33,599 bases of DNA from Clostridia bacterium DTU030 (GTDB lineage Bacteria; Bacillota; DTU030), in the NCBI GenBank assembly GCA_001513125.1, contig LFSN01000084.1:1-33599 (forward strand), read 5' to 3'. The position numbers were made by a program, and so were the translations under genes. Below are positions 1 through 7,816 of this stretch, piece by piece. The notes below the pieces were generated by a model, which saw nothing but the letters and a program-made list of their open reading frames with translations, was not told where the DNA came from and searched no databases. The first letter of the stretch is position 1; the number at the start of each line of letters is the position of its first letter.

Positions 1-51
1 AGCGCCGATGGTACTAGGGCACAAGCCCTGGGAGAGTAGGTCGCCGCCAGG
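1..51 (+). rRNA. rrf: 5S ribosomal RNA, 3' end (partial)
   Basis: The first 51 bases match the 3' half of bacterial 5S rRNA: the conserved GCCGATGGTACT block, a GGGC/GCCC hairpin, then GGGAGAGTAGGTCGCCGCCA and the terminal GG. The gene begins before the window, so only the helix IV/V region and the 3' strand of helix I are visible. This places the end of an rRNA operon at the left edge. Confidence 0.93.
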
Positions 52-65
52 AATTAATTTTTTCT

Positions 66-104
66 AAAAAAAGTGGGGACAGTTCCCAAATTGGGACTGT
101 CCCC
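66..104 (-). terminator. Palindromic terminator downstream of the LysM gene
   Basis: GGGGACAGT (75-83) pairs with ACTGTCCCC (96-104), and the inner CCC/GGG continues the stem with one bulged base. Read on the minus strand the hairpin is followed by a run of seven T (complement of 66-72), so it is a good intrinsic terminator for the minus-strand LysM gene that stops at 122. The GGGACAGT/ACTGTCCC palindrome also resembles REP-type elements associated with Y1 transposases in Firmicutes, and a related palindrome lies at the right end of the window. Confidence 0.7.
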
Positions 105-121
105 TGCCTTTATTCTCCTAA

Positions 122-1057
122 TCAATCAATTTCCAGTTCTTCTATTTCCCCGGCACCGGTGGATTGGGGGATACATATCACCTGGCCTACGAAGATAACG
201 TCGGGAGATACTATCTGGGGATTGGCGGCGAGAAGGTCGTCTAGGGTAATGTTATTTCTCCGCGCTATGGCAAAGAGGCTGTCTCCCCTTTGGATGGTAT
301 AGAGGAAGCCATCGGCACAGTCGGGAGGTGGTGGAAAGGGTATACAGATGGTCTGACCGGGAAAGATTATGTCGGGATTAACTATCTGGGGATTGGCCCT
401 GAGGATGTCCCCGGGCCGGACTCCGAAACGGCGGGCGATGCGGGCGATGGTGTCGCCTGACACTACGGTGTAGAGAAAACCCCGGCATATCCCGGGCGGG
501 CTTGGAAAGGGTATGCAGATTACCTGCCCTGGGTAGATAATACTGGGATCGATAATCTGGGGATTGGCCTGGAGTAAAAAGGATATGGATAAACCGAAGC
601 GCTGTGCGATGGTAAAGAGGCTTTCTCCGGAACGGATAGTGTATAAGAATCCCGGGCAGTTTCTCGGTGCCGGCGGGAAGGGGACACATAGGATCTGCCC
701 TGCATAGATAATATTAGGATCCGTTACCTGTGGGTTGGCTGCCAGAAAGGCAGTCATACTTACGCCAAAACGGCGGGATAGTGTCCAGAGATTTTCTCCC
801 GGCCTTACCGTATAGTAGAAGCCGGAACAGACCGCCGGCGGCGGTGGGATCTGAGCCATGCCGCCTGGCCAGCCTGCGAGCCAACCCCAGGGCTGAGGGC
901 CGTAATACCAATTGTAGGTGCTGGTTGGGCTTGTGCTGTAAGGGCCATAGCGGTAGGGCAGGTTGCTGTAGTAGTGGGGAGCTTCGTCCCTGAATTCCAG
1001 CTCCAGGTTTTCTGGTTCTATGGCTTCTGTGGTACCGGGACCCCTTAGGTTAGCCAT
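122..1057 (-). CDS. Four-repeat LysM domain protein
   Basis: A 311-residue protein with four consecutive LysM domains of about 56 residues each, filling residues 80 to 300. Each has the pattern GF-YT-GD/E-L-IARRFG, then LLxANPQI, a hydrophobic turn, and GQxICIPFP. LysM domains bind N-acetylglucosamine-containing glycans such as peptidoglycan or spore cortex. Each repeat is bracketed by Cys residues, one just before the GF and one in the ICIP end, suggesting conserved intradomain disulfides. The first 75 residues are rich in Tyr, Trp, Pro and Gly; no signal peptide or membrane segment is seen. The ATG is preceded by an AGGGGGA box. Proteins of this type in spore formers are often spore coat or cortex-associated; that role is inference. 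It diverges from the NlpC-like gene and ends at a palindromic terminator. Confidence 0.88.
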   Translation of the reverse strand: MANLRGPGTTEAIEPENLELEFRDEAPHYYSNLPYRYGPYSTSPTSTYNWYYGPQPWGWLAGWPGGMAQIPPPPAVCSGFYYTVRPGENLWTLSRRFGVSMTAFLAANPQVTDPNIIYAGQILCVPFPPAPRNCPGFLYTIRSGESLFTIAQRFGLSISFLLQANPQIIDPSIIYPGQVICIPFPSPPGICRGFLYTVVSGDTIARIARRFGVRPGDILRANPQIVNPDIIFPGQTICIPFPPPPDCADGFLYTIQRGDSLFAIARRNNITLDDLLAANPQIVSPDVIFVGQVICIPQSTGAGEIEELEID

Positions 1058-1240
1058 TTTTCAATCCCCCTTCGGATCAGATTGGCTGTTACAATATATG
1101 CAGCTTGGGGATAAAGGGGGAATCGACGGCCGTTATTTGTGCCCATTATTTATGTCTAAGGAGGATTTCCCCTTTTCTTGGCGAATACTCCATGAAATAA
1201 CTATTGCTTTTTTTGAAACCAATAGGGGGGAGGTGATTAC

Positions 1241-2089
1241 TTGCCGCGGGCGAAAAGGACATTTTTTATTTTCCTGCTGACTTCTTTCCTGTTGCTTACC
1301 ACAAATGTAGGGGTTACCCAGGCTTTTTCCGAACCGGTACTAGAGATAGACGGGCGGGAAGAACCCCTTCCCTTAACCCCTGTCTGGACCGAGGCCGGTT
1401 TGCTCGTCCCCCTGCGCCCCGTGTTGGAAGCATTGGGCGTTGACGATTTGCATTGGGAGCAGGAGGAAAATAAAATAAGATGGATTTGGGAAGGCCAGGA
1501 GTATGTGCTGCAGATAAATAGCACCGAAGCCACAGCTGCCGGAGAGGAAATAGAATTGACCCAACCTCCACTCATTGTCAAGGGCCATACCCTGGTTCCT
1601 GCAGATTTACTGGAAGAGTATTTTCAAGTGGACATGAATTGGGATACCACTTCCCGGCATTTCCAAGTAGAGTGCAGGGGCGGGCGGGAGGAGGCAGTTT
1701 CCCCCGCCAAGGGAAAGCGGCAGCAAATTGTGGAAACGGCCCTGAAGTACCAGGGTGTGCCCTATCGCTGGGGTGGTACCGGCCCCTCGGGTTTTGATTC
1801 CTCCGGGTTCATCTGGTACGTATTCCGGGAAAACGGCATCCAATTACCCCGGGTATCCTTCGATATGTATAAGGCGGGGGTAGCTGTATCCAAGGAAGAG
1901 CTGCTGCCGGGGGATTTGGTGTTCTTTGAAGGTTACCGACCCGGTCCTTCCCACGGGACCATATATATTGGAGATGGAAAGTTTATCCATTCTCCCTCTA
2001 CAGGTGGTTGTGTTAATATTTGTAGTATCGATGATCCCTACTATTGGGCACCCAGATATTACGGGGCCCGGCGGGTAATAGAAGATTAA
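1241..2089 (+). CDS. Exported NlpC/P60-fold protein with copper-amine-oxidase-like stalk domain; catalytic Cys replaced by Ser
   Basis: A 282-residue protein with an N-terminal signal peptide (hydrophobic segment about residues 7-28), a copper amine oxidase N-terminal-type (stalk) domain at about 30-140, and an NlpC/P60 domain at about 160-280. The NlpC/P60 family cleaves peptidoglycan stem peptides with a Cys-His-His/polar triad. The PYRWGGTGPSGFD signature is present, but the next residue, normally the nucleophilic Cys, is Ser187 (codon TCC at 1799-1801). His238 (SHGTIYIG) and His250 (FIHS) are retained. The start is TTG, with a strong GGGGGGAGGTGAT site six bases upstream. The gene converges on spoIIP across a bidirectional terminator. 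It may be a catalytically inactive cell-wall binding or regulatory protein, or a Ser variant; the sequence alone does not decide. Confidence 0.85.
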   Translation: MPRAKRTFFIFLLTSFLLLTTNVGVTQAFSEPVLEIDGREEPLPLTPVWTEAGLLVPLRPVLEALGVDDLHWEQEENKIRWIWEGQEYVLQINSTEATAAGEEIELTQPPLIVKGHTLVPADLLEEYFQVDMNWDTTSRHFQVECRGGREEAVSPAKGKRQQIVETALKYQGVPYRWGGTGPSGFDSSGFIWYVFRENGIQLPRVSFDMYKAGVAVSKEELLPGDLVFFEGYRPGPSHGTIYIGDGKFIHSPSTGGCVNICSIDDPYYWAPRYYGARRVIED

Positions 2090-2120
2090 TAACAAGCCCC
2101 CAAAAAATATTGAACATAAC

Positions 2121-2153
2121 AAAGCCCCGGCTCTGTGGTGGAGCCGGGGCTTT
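2121..2153. terminator. Bidirectional terminator between the NlpC-like gene and spoIIP
   Basis: AAAGCCCCGGCTC (2121-2133) and GAGCCGGGGCTTT (2141-2153) form a 13-bp perfect stem with a 7-base loop. TTTGTT follows on each strand, so it can serve both convergent genes. Confidence 0.9.
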
Positions 2154-2176
2154 GTTGTGGGATGGATCTTCCTTCC

Positions 2177-3382
2177 CTAATCATGGCCTTCAAAATCATC
2201 GGGGGGCGGATCGTCCTTCCGGGGCGGCCTGGGGCGCCGGCCCAGGTAATTTAAAAATTCAGTGCTGGCAAATTGGCGGAGTTTTTGGCCTGCCTTTTCC
2301 CAGCTGCCGGTGGAGATATAGAGGAAGATCCCTCCGGCCAGGGCGGCTGCCAAAAGGAGCCAGAGGATACTCCGGTTGGCTGTTCCTGCCACCTGCTGCC
2401 GACCGGCCTTTGCCTCCGGTTCATCACCATAGAGAAAGGCGGTGGTGGCCTCGGCAAAGAGGGTGACAGCCTGTTCCGCCTGCTCCCGGCTGCTCTCGTG
2501 GGTTCCCACCTCCAGGAGGAGGGAGCGGGGGGACAGGTCCTGGTTGTAGTCCCCGCTGGCATAGAAGATGCCCTTGATCAGGCCGGGATTCTTTTCGTCA
2601 TTCACCCTTTTTATCTGTTCGGCAAATTCTTTAATGGCTGCCTGATTCTGGTTTTGCTGCCCCACTACCAGCTGGATTTGGGCAACCTGCTCCCCGTCAA
2701 CCTTTGCGGTATATTCTTCGGCAGGGACGGCATCCCGGTGCACATCAAAGAGGGCATCGGGATTCTCCTGCAGGAGTTCTTCTGCGGTACGGCGGGAACG
2801 ATCATAGGCCCCGGCATCGTGGGGGATATGGGTTTCCTTGGACTGCAGGGGCTGTACTCCCAGGTTTTCCAGGGCCTGGGCAAAGGTTTCCCCAACCTTG
2901 AGGATCCCGCCTCCCTCCTCGATACTATCGGTACCATCGCTGGGTACGTAGGATTCAGCCCCATGGGTGTGGTAGATGGCAATTTTCCTGCTGCCTTCCC
3001 CCTGCTGGACCGGGAGAACCTTCTGGCTGCCGGCTGCCGGGTTGGCAACTGCCGGAAGGGCCAGGTCCACATCCTTCACATAGCGGGCATAGGCAGTGCG
3101 TCCCTCCACTGTGTGTACCTCATAGAGCTTGTTATCGGCTGTGTGGTACTGGTTGCCGACCCGGATAATCCGGGACGTGCGCAGGAGGCGATTTCCCTCA
3201 TCATCGAGGAGGGTAAAGTAGCCGTCGACAAGTTCGTCCAGGCCCAGGTCTTCCAGGCTTCCTTCACCTGAACTGGCAGGCTGACCTAGTGGACCCTTTA
3301 GGTTTCTGCCGGTCTGATAGAGGGCAAAGAGGCCGACTACCAGGATTAGGGATAATAGGAAAAATCTATTCCTGCTTTTCAC
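2177..3382 (-). CDS. spoIIP: Stage II sporulation protein P
   Basis: SpoIIP is the amidase/endopeptidase that works with SpoIID and SpoIIM at the engulfing septum. The 401-residue product has an N-terminal membrane anchor (about residues 6-24) and the SpoIIP domain at about 130-320. Visible signatures are HTHGAESY (His138, His140, Glu143), FDVHRDA (about 212-218) and LLLEVGTHESS. Length matches the Bacillus protein. A second strongly hydrophobic segment (about 338-356) is followed by a basic then Pro/Asp-rich tail. I chose the GTG at 3382 because GGGGAGGTG lies just upstream and it precedes the basic residues of the membrane anchor; an in-frame ATG at 3424 would add 14 polar residues. The 5' end overlaps the stop of the upstream DUF1614 gene by 17 bases, indicating translational coupling. 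Confidence 0.93.
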   Translation of the reverse strand: MKSRNRFFLLSLILVVGLFALYQTGRNLKGPLGQPASSGEGSLEDLGLDELVDGYFTLLDDEGNRLLRTSRIIRVGNQYHTADNKLYEVHTVEGRTAYARYVKDVDLALPAVANPAAGSQKVLPVQQGEGSRKIAIYHTHGAESYVPSDGTDSIEEGGGILKVGETFAQALENLGVQPLQSKETHIPHDAGAYDRSRRTAEELLQENPDALFDVHRDAVPAEEYTAKVDGEQVAQIQLVVGQQNQNQAAIKEFAEQIKRVNDEKNPGLIKGIFYASGDYNQDLSPRSLLLEVGTHESSREQAEQAVTLFAEATTAFLYGDEPEAKAGRQQVAGTANRSILWLLLAAALAGGIFLYISTGSWEKAGQKLRQFASTEFLNYLGRRPRPPRKDDPPPDDFEGHD

Positions 3383-4136
3383 CCCTGGACACCTCCCCTG
3401 TGTTTCCCTTTGTCTCTGTGCCAATGGTTATCTCGGGGACCGGTTCTTCTGCCGTTTCCATAAGGGCTGGACCTGGGACCCCCCGTAAGTTCGCCCCTTC
3501 TCCTTCTTTCTCCCCAGCTCCCTCTTTAACAGATCCCCCCTGCAGGAATTCCCGGCCCTCACCGATTATTTCCGCCAGACCAACGGCGATAATTCCCGAC
3601 AGGACCACTGTATCAAAAATCCCGGCTCCCCCGATGACCGTTGTTGTCCGACCTCCCGTCAGGGCTACTTCAAGGCGGGCGATAATATCGGTGAGGACAA
3701 TGCCCATGGTGCCGGCTATAAAGGCACTGCGCCGGGAGCGGCCGGCCAGGTAAGCAATCAGCCCGGCCAGGAGGGCAAAGATATACATGGGGTCCAGGAA
3801 CAGGGAAAAGGTCGGCTCTGTGGGCAGGATTTTCATAGCCCCGTAAATGGCTGCTGCCGCAATGATGGTGGCAATGATGGCCCGGCTCCTTTCCCGGGCG
3901 GTGTCGGCCCTGAACAGGAGGTAGAGGGATAGGGCAATGGGTACAAGGCCGCCGCCGACATTGATGGCCAGGGTTTCCGTTAAGGGGATGTCGGGAAGAT
4001 AGCTGCCGAAGAACATGGCGGCGATGAAAAGGAGGGCAACCCTGTCTGTCAATCCCATCCTGTCTAAAACCCGCTGGGCCACGCCAAAGTAGACCAAAAC
4101 GGCTACTACTACCAGGGTGATCATTCCTATGGGCAT
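3366..4136 (-). CDS. DUF1614 family membrane protein
   Basis: A 256-residue protein with six or so hydrophobic segments between residues 4 and 205 and a hydrophilic C-terminal tail of about 50 residues. It resembles the DUF1614 family found next to spoIIP in Peptococcaceae and relatives. The biochemical function is unknown; linkage to spoIIP suggests a sporulation or envelope role, which is inference. The ATG at 4136 has AAAGGAAG about eight bases upstream; an in-frame GTG at 4145 is nearly on top of that site and less likely. It is the first gene of a two-gene minus-strand operon. Confidence 0.8.
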   Translation of the reverse strand: MPIGMITLVVVAVLVYFGVAQRVLDRMGLTDRVALLFIAAMFFGSYLPDIPLTETLAINVGGGLVPIALSLYLLFRADTARERSRAIIATIIAAAAIYGAMKILPTEPTFSLFLDPMYIFALLAGLIAYLAGRSRRSAFIAGTMGIVLTDIIARLEVALTGGRTTTVIGGAGIFDTVVLSGIIAVGLAEIIGEGREFLQGGSVKEGAGEKEGEGANLRGVPGPALMETAEEPVPEITIGTETKGNTGEVSRGEKQE

Positions 4137-4244
4137 GCTCGGCACTTCCTTTCCAGATCTGTCTTCCTTCCTCCTTAGTTTTGCCCAATAGTTTCACATT
4201 CTTACATTCCAGCCGCCTATTTTCCCCTGCCAGGGGCCCTGTTA

Positions 4245-4274
4245 TTGACAGGGGAAATTTGCTCATGCTATAGT
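4245..4274 (+). promoter_or_regulatory. Sigma-A type promoter for nadE
   Basis: TTGACA at 4245-4250 and TATAGT at 4269-4274 with an 18-base spacer, 25 bases before the nadE GTG start, in the divergent gap. Confidence 0.7.
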
Positions 4275-4299
4275 TAGGCCAGAAAAAGGAGGGAGCAAG

Positions 4300-5031
4300 G
4301 TGGATAATTTGGAGGAATTGGAACGAAAACTTGTTTCGTGGTTGCAGGAAAGGGTGGTCCAGGCGGGAGCTAAAGGGACGGTGGTGGGTTTGAGCGGCGG
4401 TCTCGATTCAGCGGTGGTGGCCGTCCTCTGCCAGAAGGCTTTTCCGCAGGAAAACCTGGCCGTAATCATGCCCTGCCACAGTATGGAAGAGGATGCCGCC
4501 CATGCAAAACTGCTGGCCGAAGAGTTTGGCATTCCCTATCGGCTGCTCACTTTAGATACCGTGTACGATTCCATGCTGGCTCTCCTGACAGAGGATATGG
4601 CTGGGGATGAGGTGCTGGCCATAGCCAGGGCCAATCTCAAACCCCGCCTGCGCATGCTTGTCCTGTATTTTTATGCCGCCCAACACAACTACCTGGTGGT
4701 GGGCACGAGCAACCGGAGTGAAATTGCCGTGGGCTATTTCACCAAGTACGGGGACGGGGGTGCGGATCTTCTGCCCCTGGGCAATCTGGTAAAGACTGAA
4801 GTTGTGGCCCTGGCCTCCCATTTGGGCATTCCCAGGGAGATAATTGAAAAACCCCCTTCCGGGGGCCTGTGGCCCGGCCAGACCGACGAGGCAGAGATGG
4901 GGATAAGCTATCGGGATCTGGATGCCTATCTTAAAGGGGGTAAAATAGATCCCCTGGTCCAGGCGCGGATCGAGGATCTGCAGAGGAAGAGCCAGCACAA
5001 GCGGGAGCGGCCGCCTATTCCCGATTTTTAA
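4300..5031 (+). CDS. nadE: NH3-dependent NAD+ synthetase
   Basis: It catalyses the last step of NAD synthesis, ATP-dependent amidation of nicotinic acid adenine dinucleotide. The 243-residue protein contains the N-type ATP pyrophosphatase loop GLSGGLDS (residues 30-37), the GTSNRSE segment, YFTKYGDGGADLLP, and the C-terminal KPPSGGLWPGQTDE motif typical of NadE. There is no glutaminase domain, so it should use free ammonia. The start is GTG with AGGAGGG seven bases upstream. A consensus-like promoter precedes it. Confidence 0.95.
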   Translation: MDNLEELERKLVSWLQERVVQAGAKGTVVGLSGGLDSAVVAVLCQKAFPQENLAVIMPCHSMEEDAAHAKLLAEEFGIPYRLLTLDTVYDSMLALLTEDMAGDEVLAIARANLKPRLRMLVLYFYAAQHNYLVVGTSNRSEIAVGYFTKYGDGGADLLPLGNLVKTEVVALASHLGIPREIIEKPPSGGLWPGQTDEAEMGISYRDLDAYLKGGKIDPLVQARIEDLQRKSQHKRERPPIPDF

Positions 5032-5125
5032 TCCTCGTCCCTGAACTGCCCCCTGTCTTTTCAAAGGCCCTGCTGCTGTGTTAAAATAAAGGAGGGTTGT
5101 ATTACTTGGAAGGGAGGGAAGGACC

Positions 5126-5881
5126 GTGGCTGGACATTCCAAATGGTCTAATATAAAACACCGGAAGGCCCGGGTCGATGCCCAAAAGGGTCGTCTCTTT
5201 ACCAAGCTGGGGAAACAGCTGATTACAGCTGCCCGGGAAGGTGGGGGAGACCCCGAGGTTAACTTCCGCCTCCGCCTGATCATTGATAAGGCCAGGGCGG
5301 CAAACATGCCCAATGAAAACATCGAACGGGCAATTGCCAGGGGGACCGGCGAACTTGAAGGGGTCACATATGAAGAGATTGTCTATGAAGGTTATGGGCC
5401 CGGCGGGGTTGCCATTATGCTGGACATACTGACGGATAACCGGAATCGTACTGCTTCTGAGATTCGCCATTTATTTTCCCGGCATGGGGGCAACCTGGGA
5501 GAGACGGGCTGTGTGGCCTGGATGTTTGACAAAAAGGGCCTCTTGACGGTCAAAAAAGAGGGGCTCCCACTGGACGAGGATGAACTGCTGCTCCTGGCCC
5601 TGGAGGCAGGGGCAGAAGATGTGAAGGATGAGGATGAGCTCTTCGAAATCGTCACAGAACCGGGAAACTTTGAGGCCGTGAAGGAAGCCCTGGCCGGGCA
5701 GGGCCTTGTCTTTGACACCGCTGAGGTTACCATGATACCCCAAACAACGGTCGAAATACAGGATGATAAGGAAGCAGAGAAGCTGCTGAAACTAATGGAT
5801 GCCCTGGAAGAACACGATGATGTCCAGGAAGTGCACGCAAACTTTGAATTGGCTGATGGGGTTTTGGCCGCCCTCGAATAA
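5126..5881 (+). CDS. yebC: YebC/PmpR (TACO1) family protein
   Basis: The 251-residue product starts with the family hallmark [13 protein letters not shown] and carries the whole three-domain YebC fold, including [22 protein letters not shown] and the [16 protein letters not shown] segment. The family was long annotated as a DNA-binding regulator; bacterial and mitochondrial members have more recently been linked to translation of difficult (proline-rich) sequences. The start is GTG with GGGAGGGAAGG upstream. A hairpin directly overlapping the stop ends the unit. In many Firmicutes yebC lies just before ruvC, as here. Confidence 0.95.
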   Translation: MAGHSKWSNIKHRKARVDAQKGRLFTKLGKQLITAAREGGGDPEVNFRLRLIIDKARAANMPNENIERAIARGTGELEGVTYEEIVYEGYGPGGVAIMLDILTDNRNRTASEIRHLFSRHGGNLGETGCVAWMFDKKGLLTVKKEGLPLDEDELLLLALEAGAEDVKDEDELFEIVTEPGNFEAVKEALAGQGLVFDTAEVTMIPQTTVEIQDDKEAEKLLKLMDALEEHDDVQEVHANFELADGVLAALE

Positions 5882-5902
5882 GGGGCCAAAACCCCTTCCT
5901 TT
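5880..5902 (+). terminator. Terminator after yebC
   Basis: AAGGGG (5880-5885) pairs with CCCCTT (5892-5897) around a 6-base loop, followed by a pyrimidine-rich CCTTTTTC tract. The hairpin starts within the stop codon. Confidence 0.65.
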
Positions 5903-6021
5903 TTCTCCCTGTAATGTATAAATCTAAACTGATGGGAAATACTGTAGGGGATAACATGTTTTCCTTGATAGCTGAACTAAATCGGGGACCGTTGCCCTTG
6001 CAGTAAAGGGGGAAAAGGAAG

Positions 6022-6585
6022 ATGGGTGCCTTTCGGGAAAGATACCGTTTTGCCCTCCTGCTGGGAGTCTTTCTGGCCGTGGCGGCCGGCTACTATTTCC
6101 TTTGGGATGGGAAAAAAGGGGGCCTGCCGGAAGAAAGGCCGCCGGAGGTTGTTCCCCAGCTGGAGGAACCGGCTGTTTTTACCGTGGGGGCCGATTCCCA
6201 CTTGATCTACCAGGTTACCTACAGCCAGTGCGGTCACAGGGAAGTGCTGCGGGAGCGAACACCGGAGGATGAAATAGGCCTTACCCTTGATGACCTGAGG
6301 ACCATCTACCGGGATTGGAGCATAGAGTTAGATGGGAGCGACATCCTTCTGAACAGTGTAATAGATGGCTTATGTGAATACTGCCGGGAAAAAATCTTTG
6401 TTGGCATCCATGAGGGCCGGGTTGCCGTCTACTACGGGGAGCCCGGGGGCGAGGCATGGCTGAAGGAGGTTACCGAGATCCCGGTAGAAAACCTGCCCCC
6501 CCGGGAGCAGGAAGACTTGCGGGCTGGTATTCCCGTAGAGGATGAGGAAGAACTGCCCCACATCCTGGAAGGGTTGATGAACTAG
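6022..6585 (+). CDS. bofC: BofC-like protein with BofC C-terminal domain
   Basis: A 187-residue protein with one N-terminal membrane segment (about residues 9-26), a Pro/Glu-rich linker, and a domain carrying CGH (about residue 72), the LTLDDLRTIYRDW segment and CEYC, ending in the FVGIHEGRVAVYYGEPGG stretch typical of BofC C-terminal domains. In Bacillus, BofC is secreted from the forespore and restrains the SpoIVB protease in sigma-K checkpoint control. Its position just upstream of the ruv genes is conserved with Bacillus. The conserved Cys and His residues could bind metal or form a disulfide; this is inference. The ATG follows AAAAGGAAG. Confidence 0.82.
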   Translation: MGAFRERYRFALLLGVFLAVAAGYYFLWDGKKGGLPEERPPEVVPQLEEPAVFTVGADSHLIYQVTYSQCGHREVLRERTPEDEIGLTLDDLRTIYRDWSIELDGSDILLNSVIDGLCEYCREKIFVGIHEGRVAVYYGEPGGEAWLKEVTEIPVENLPPREQEDLRAGIPVEDEEELPHILEGLMN

Positions 6586-6591
6586 AGCTCT

Positions 6592-6619
6592 GGATGGGTC
6601 ATCCCATCCTTTTCTTTTT
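6592..6619 (+). terminator. Terminator after bofC-like gene
   Basis: GGATGGG (6592-6598), loop TCAT, CCCATCC (6603-6609), then TTTTCTTTTT. A strong intrinsic terminator separating bofC from ruvC. Confidence 0.88.
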
Positions 6620-6716
6620 GGCTGCCCTTGGGGGACTTTTCCGGGGGAAAAGGGAATGGTCCCGCAGCTGTCGAATAAGGTAATGTTTAGCAATTGTTAT
6701 TGAAGGAGGCAATCTC

Positions 6717-7217
6717 GTGCTGGTACTGGGAATAGATCCGGGAACGGCGACTACGGGATATGGTATAATTGAAGTAACAGGACACGAGTACAGCATGGTG
6801 GATTATGGCTGCATCAAGACCTCGCCCCGCTTAGGGGTTCCCCAGCGCCTGGAGGAACTTTACCGGCAGATGGGCCAATTGCTCACTACCTATAAACCGG
6901 CCGTCGTTGCGGTGGAAGAACTTTTTTTTAATAAGAATGTCCGGACTGCCCTGGCTGTGGGCCAGGCCCGGGGCGTAGTCCTGCTGGCAGCAGCCGCCCA
7001 GGATATTGAAGTGGTAGAATACACTCCCCTGCAGGTGAAGCAGGGGGTTGTCGGCTATGGCCGGGCCACAAAAAAGCAGGTGCAGGAGATGGTGAAAATC
7101 CTCCTGAAACTGGACAAGCTTCCCCGGCCCGATGATGCCGCCGACGCCCTGGCCATTGCCATCTGCTATGCCCACGAACTGCCCTTTCTCAGTCGCAAGC
7201 AGAGGATGGAGCGATAA
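6717..7217 (+). CDS. ruvC: Holliday junction resolvase RuvC
   Basis: RuvC is the dimeric endonuclease that cuts Holliday junctions by introducing symmetric nicks. The 166-residue product shows the acidic catalytic set: Asp7 in GIDPGTATTGYG, the Glu pair at 67/68 in VAVEELFFNKN, and the C-terminal DDAADALAIAICYAH. The start is GTG with AAGGAGG seven bases upstream. It is the first gene of the ruvC-ruvA-ruvB operon, with only two bases between its stop and the ruvA ATG. Confidence 0.97.
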   Translation: MLVLGIDPGTATTGYGIIEVTGHEYSMVDYGCIKTSPRLGVPQRLEELYRQMGQLLTTYKPAVVAVEELFFNKNVRTALAVGQARGVVLLAAAAQDIEVVEYTPLQVKQGVVGYGRATKKQVQEMVKILLKLDKLPRPDDAADALAIAICYAHELPFLSRKQRMER

Positions 7218-7219
7218 TC

Positions 7220-7816
7220 ATGTATTATTATCTCAAGGGAATATTAAAGGAAAAGGAACCGGAGTTAGTTATTCTGGAGGTTGGGGGAATTGGTTTTCAG
7301 ATCTATGTTCCCCTCTCCTTGTTTTCGGAACTTCCTCCGCCCGGGGAGGAAGTGCTTTTGTACACCTATCTACATGTGCGGGAAGATGGGGTAAACCTCT
7401 ACGGCTTTTTGACTCCCGAAAGCCGGCGCATTTTTACCCTGGCCCTGGGTGTGCGGGGAATTGGGCCCCGGGTTGCCCTGAGTATTACCGGGACCATGTC
7501 GCCCCTTGAGTTTACCCACGCTGTCCTGGCCGAAGACGATGCCCTGCTGACCAAAATACCGGGGATTGGTCCCAAAACGGCCCAGCGCCTGATTTTAGAA
7601 TTAAAGGAAAAGTTGAGGGAACTGGCGCCGGAGCTGACGGGAAGGGAACTATCCCCCGGTGAAAGGGTCAGCGATTGGCAGGAGGCCATCGGGGCCCTGG
7701 TGGTTCTGGGCTATACCCCGGAAGAAGCCCGGCCCGCTGTGGAGACGGTGGCCGAGGCCGGGGACGAGCTGGAGGAACTGGTGAAGAAGGCACTACGCTA
7801 CCTGGGGGAGAAGTAG
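7220..7816 (+). CDS. ruvA: Holliday junction branch migration protein RuvA
   Basis: RuvA forms a tetramer on Holliday junctions and loads the RuvB motor. The 198-residue product has the N-terminal OB domain (residues 1-63, starting MYYYLKGILKEKEPELVILE), the tandem helix-hairpin-helix region with GVRGIGPRVAL and IPGIGPKTAQRLILEL, and the C-terminal three-helix RuvB-binding domain (about 150-198) after an acidic linker. The start is ATG, two bases after ruvC, and the stop abuts the ruvB ATG. Confidence 0.97.
   Translation: MYYYLKGILKEKEPELVILEVGGIGFQIYVPLSLFSELPPPGEEVLLYTYLHVREDGVNLYGFLTPESRRIFTLALGVRGIGPRVALSITGTMSPLEFTHAVLAEDDALLTKIPGIGPKTAQRLILELKEKLRELAPELTGRELSPGERVSDWQEAIGALVVLGYTPEEARPAVETVAEAGDELEELVKKALRYLGEK

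Noticed and set aside
2273-3271. Long open frame on the plus strand opposite spoIIP
   Set aside because: It lies wholly antisense to a clear spoIIP, has no recognisable domain or ribosome binding site, and is a by-product of GC-rich codon use.
5089-5125. Short leader peptide before yebC using the AAGGAGGG site at about 5089
   Set aside because: A TTG-initiated frame of about 16 codons is possible but shows no regulatory codon pattern or attenuator hairpins; yebC has its own GGGAGGG site.
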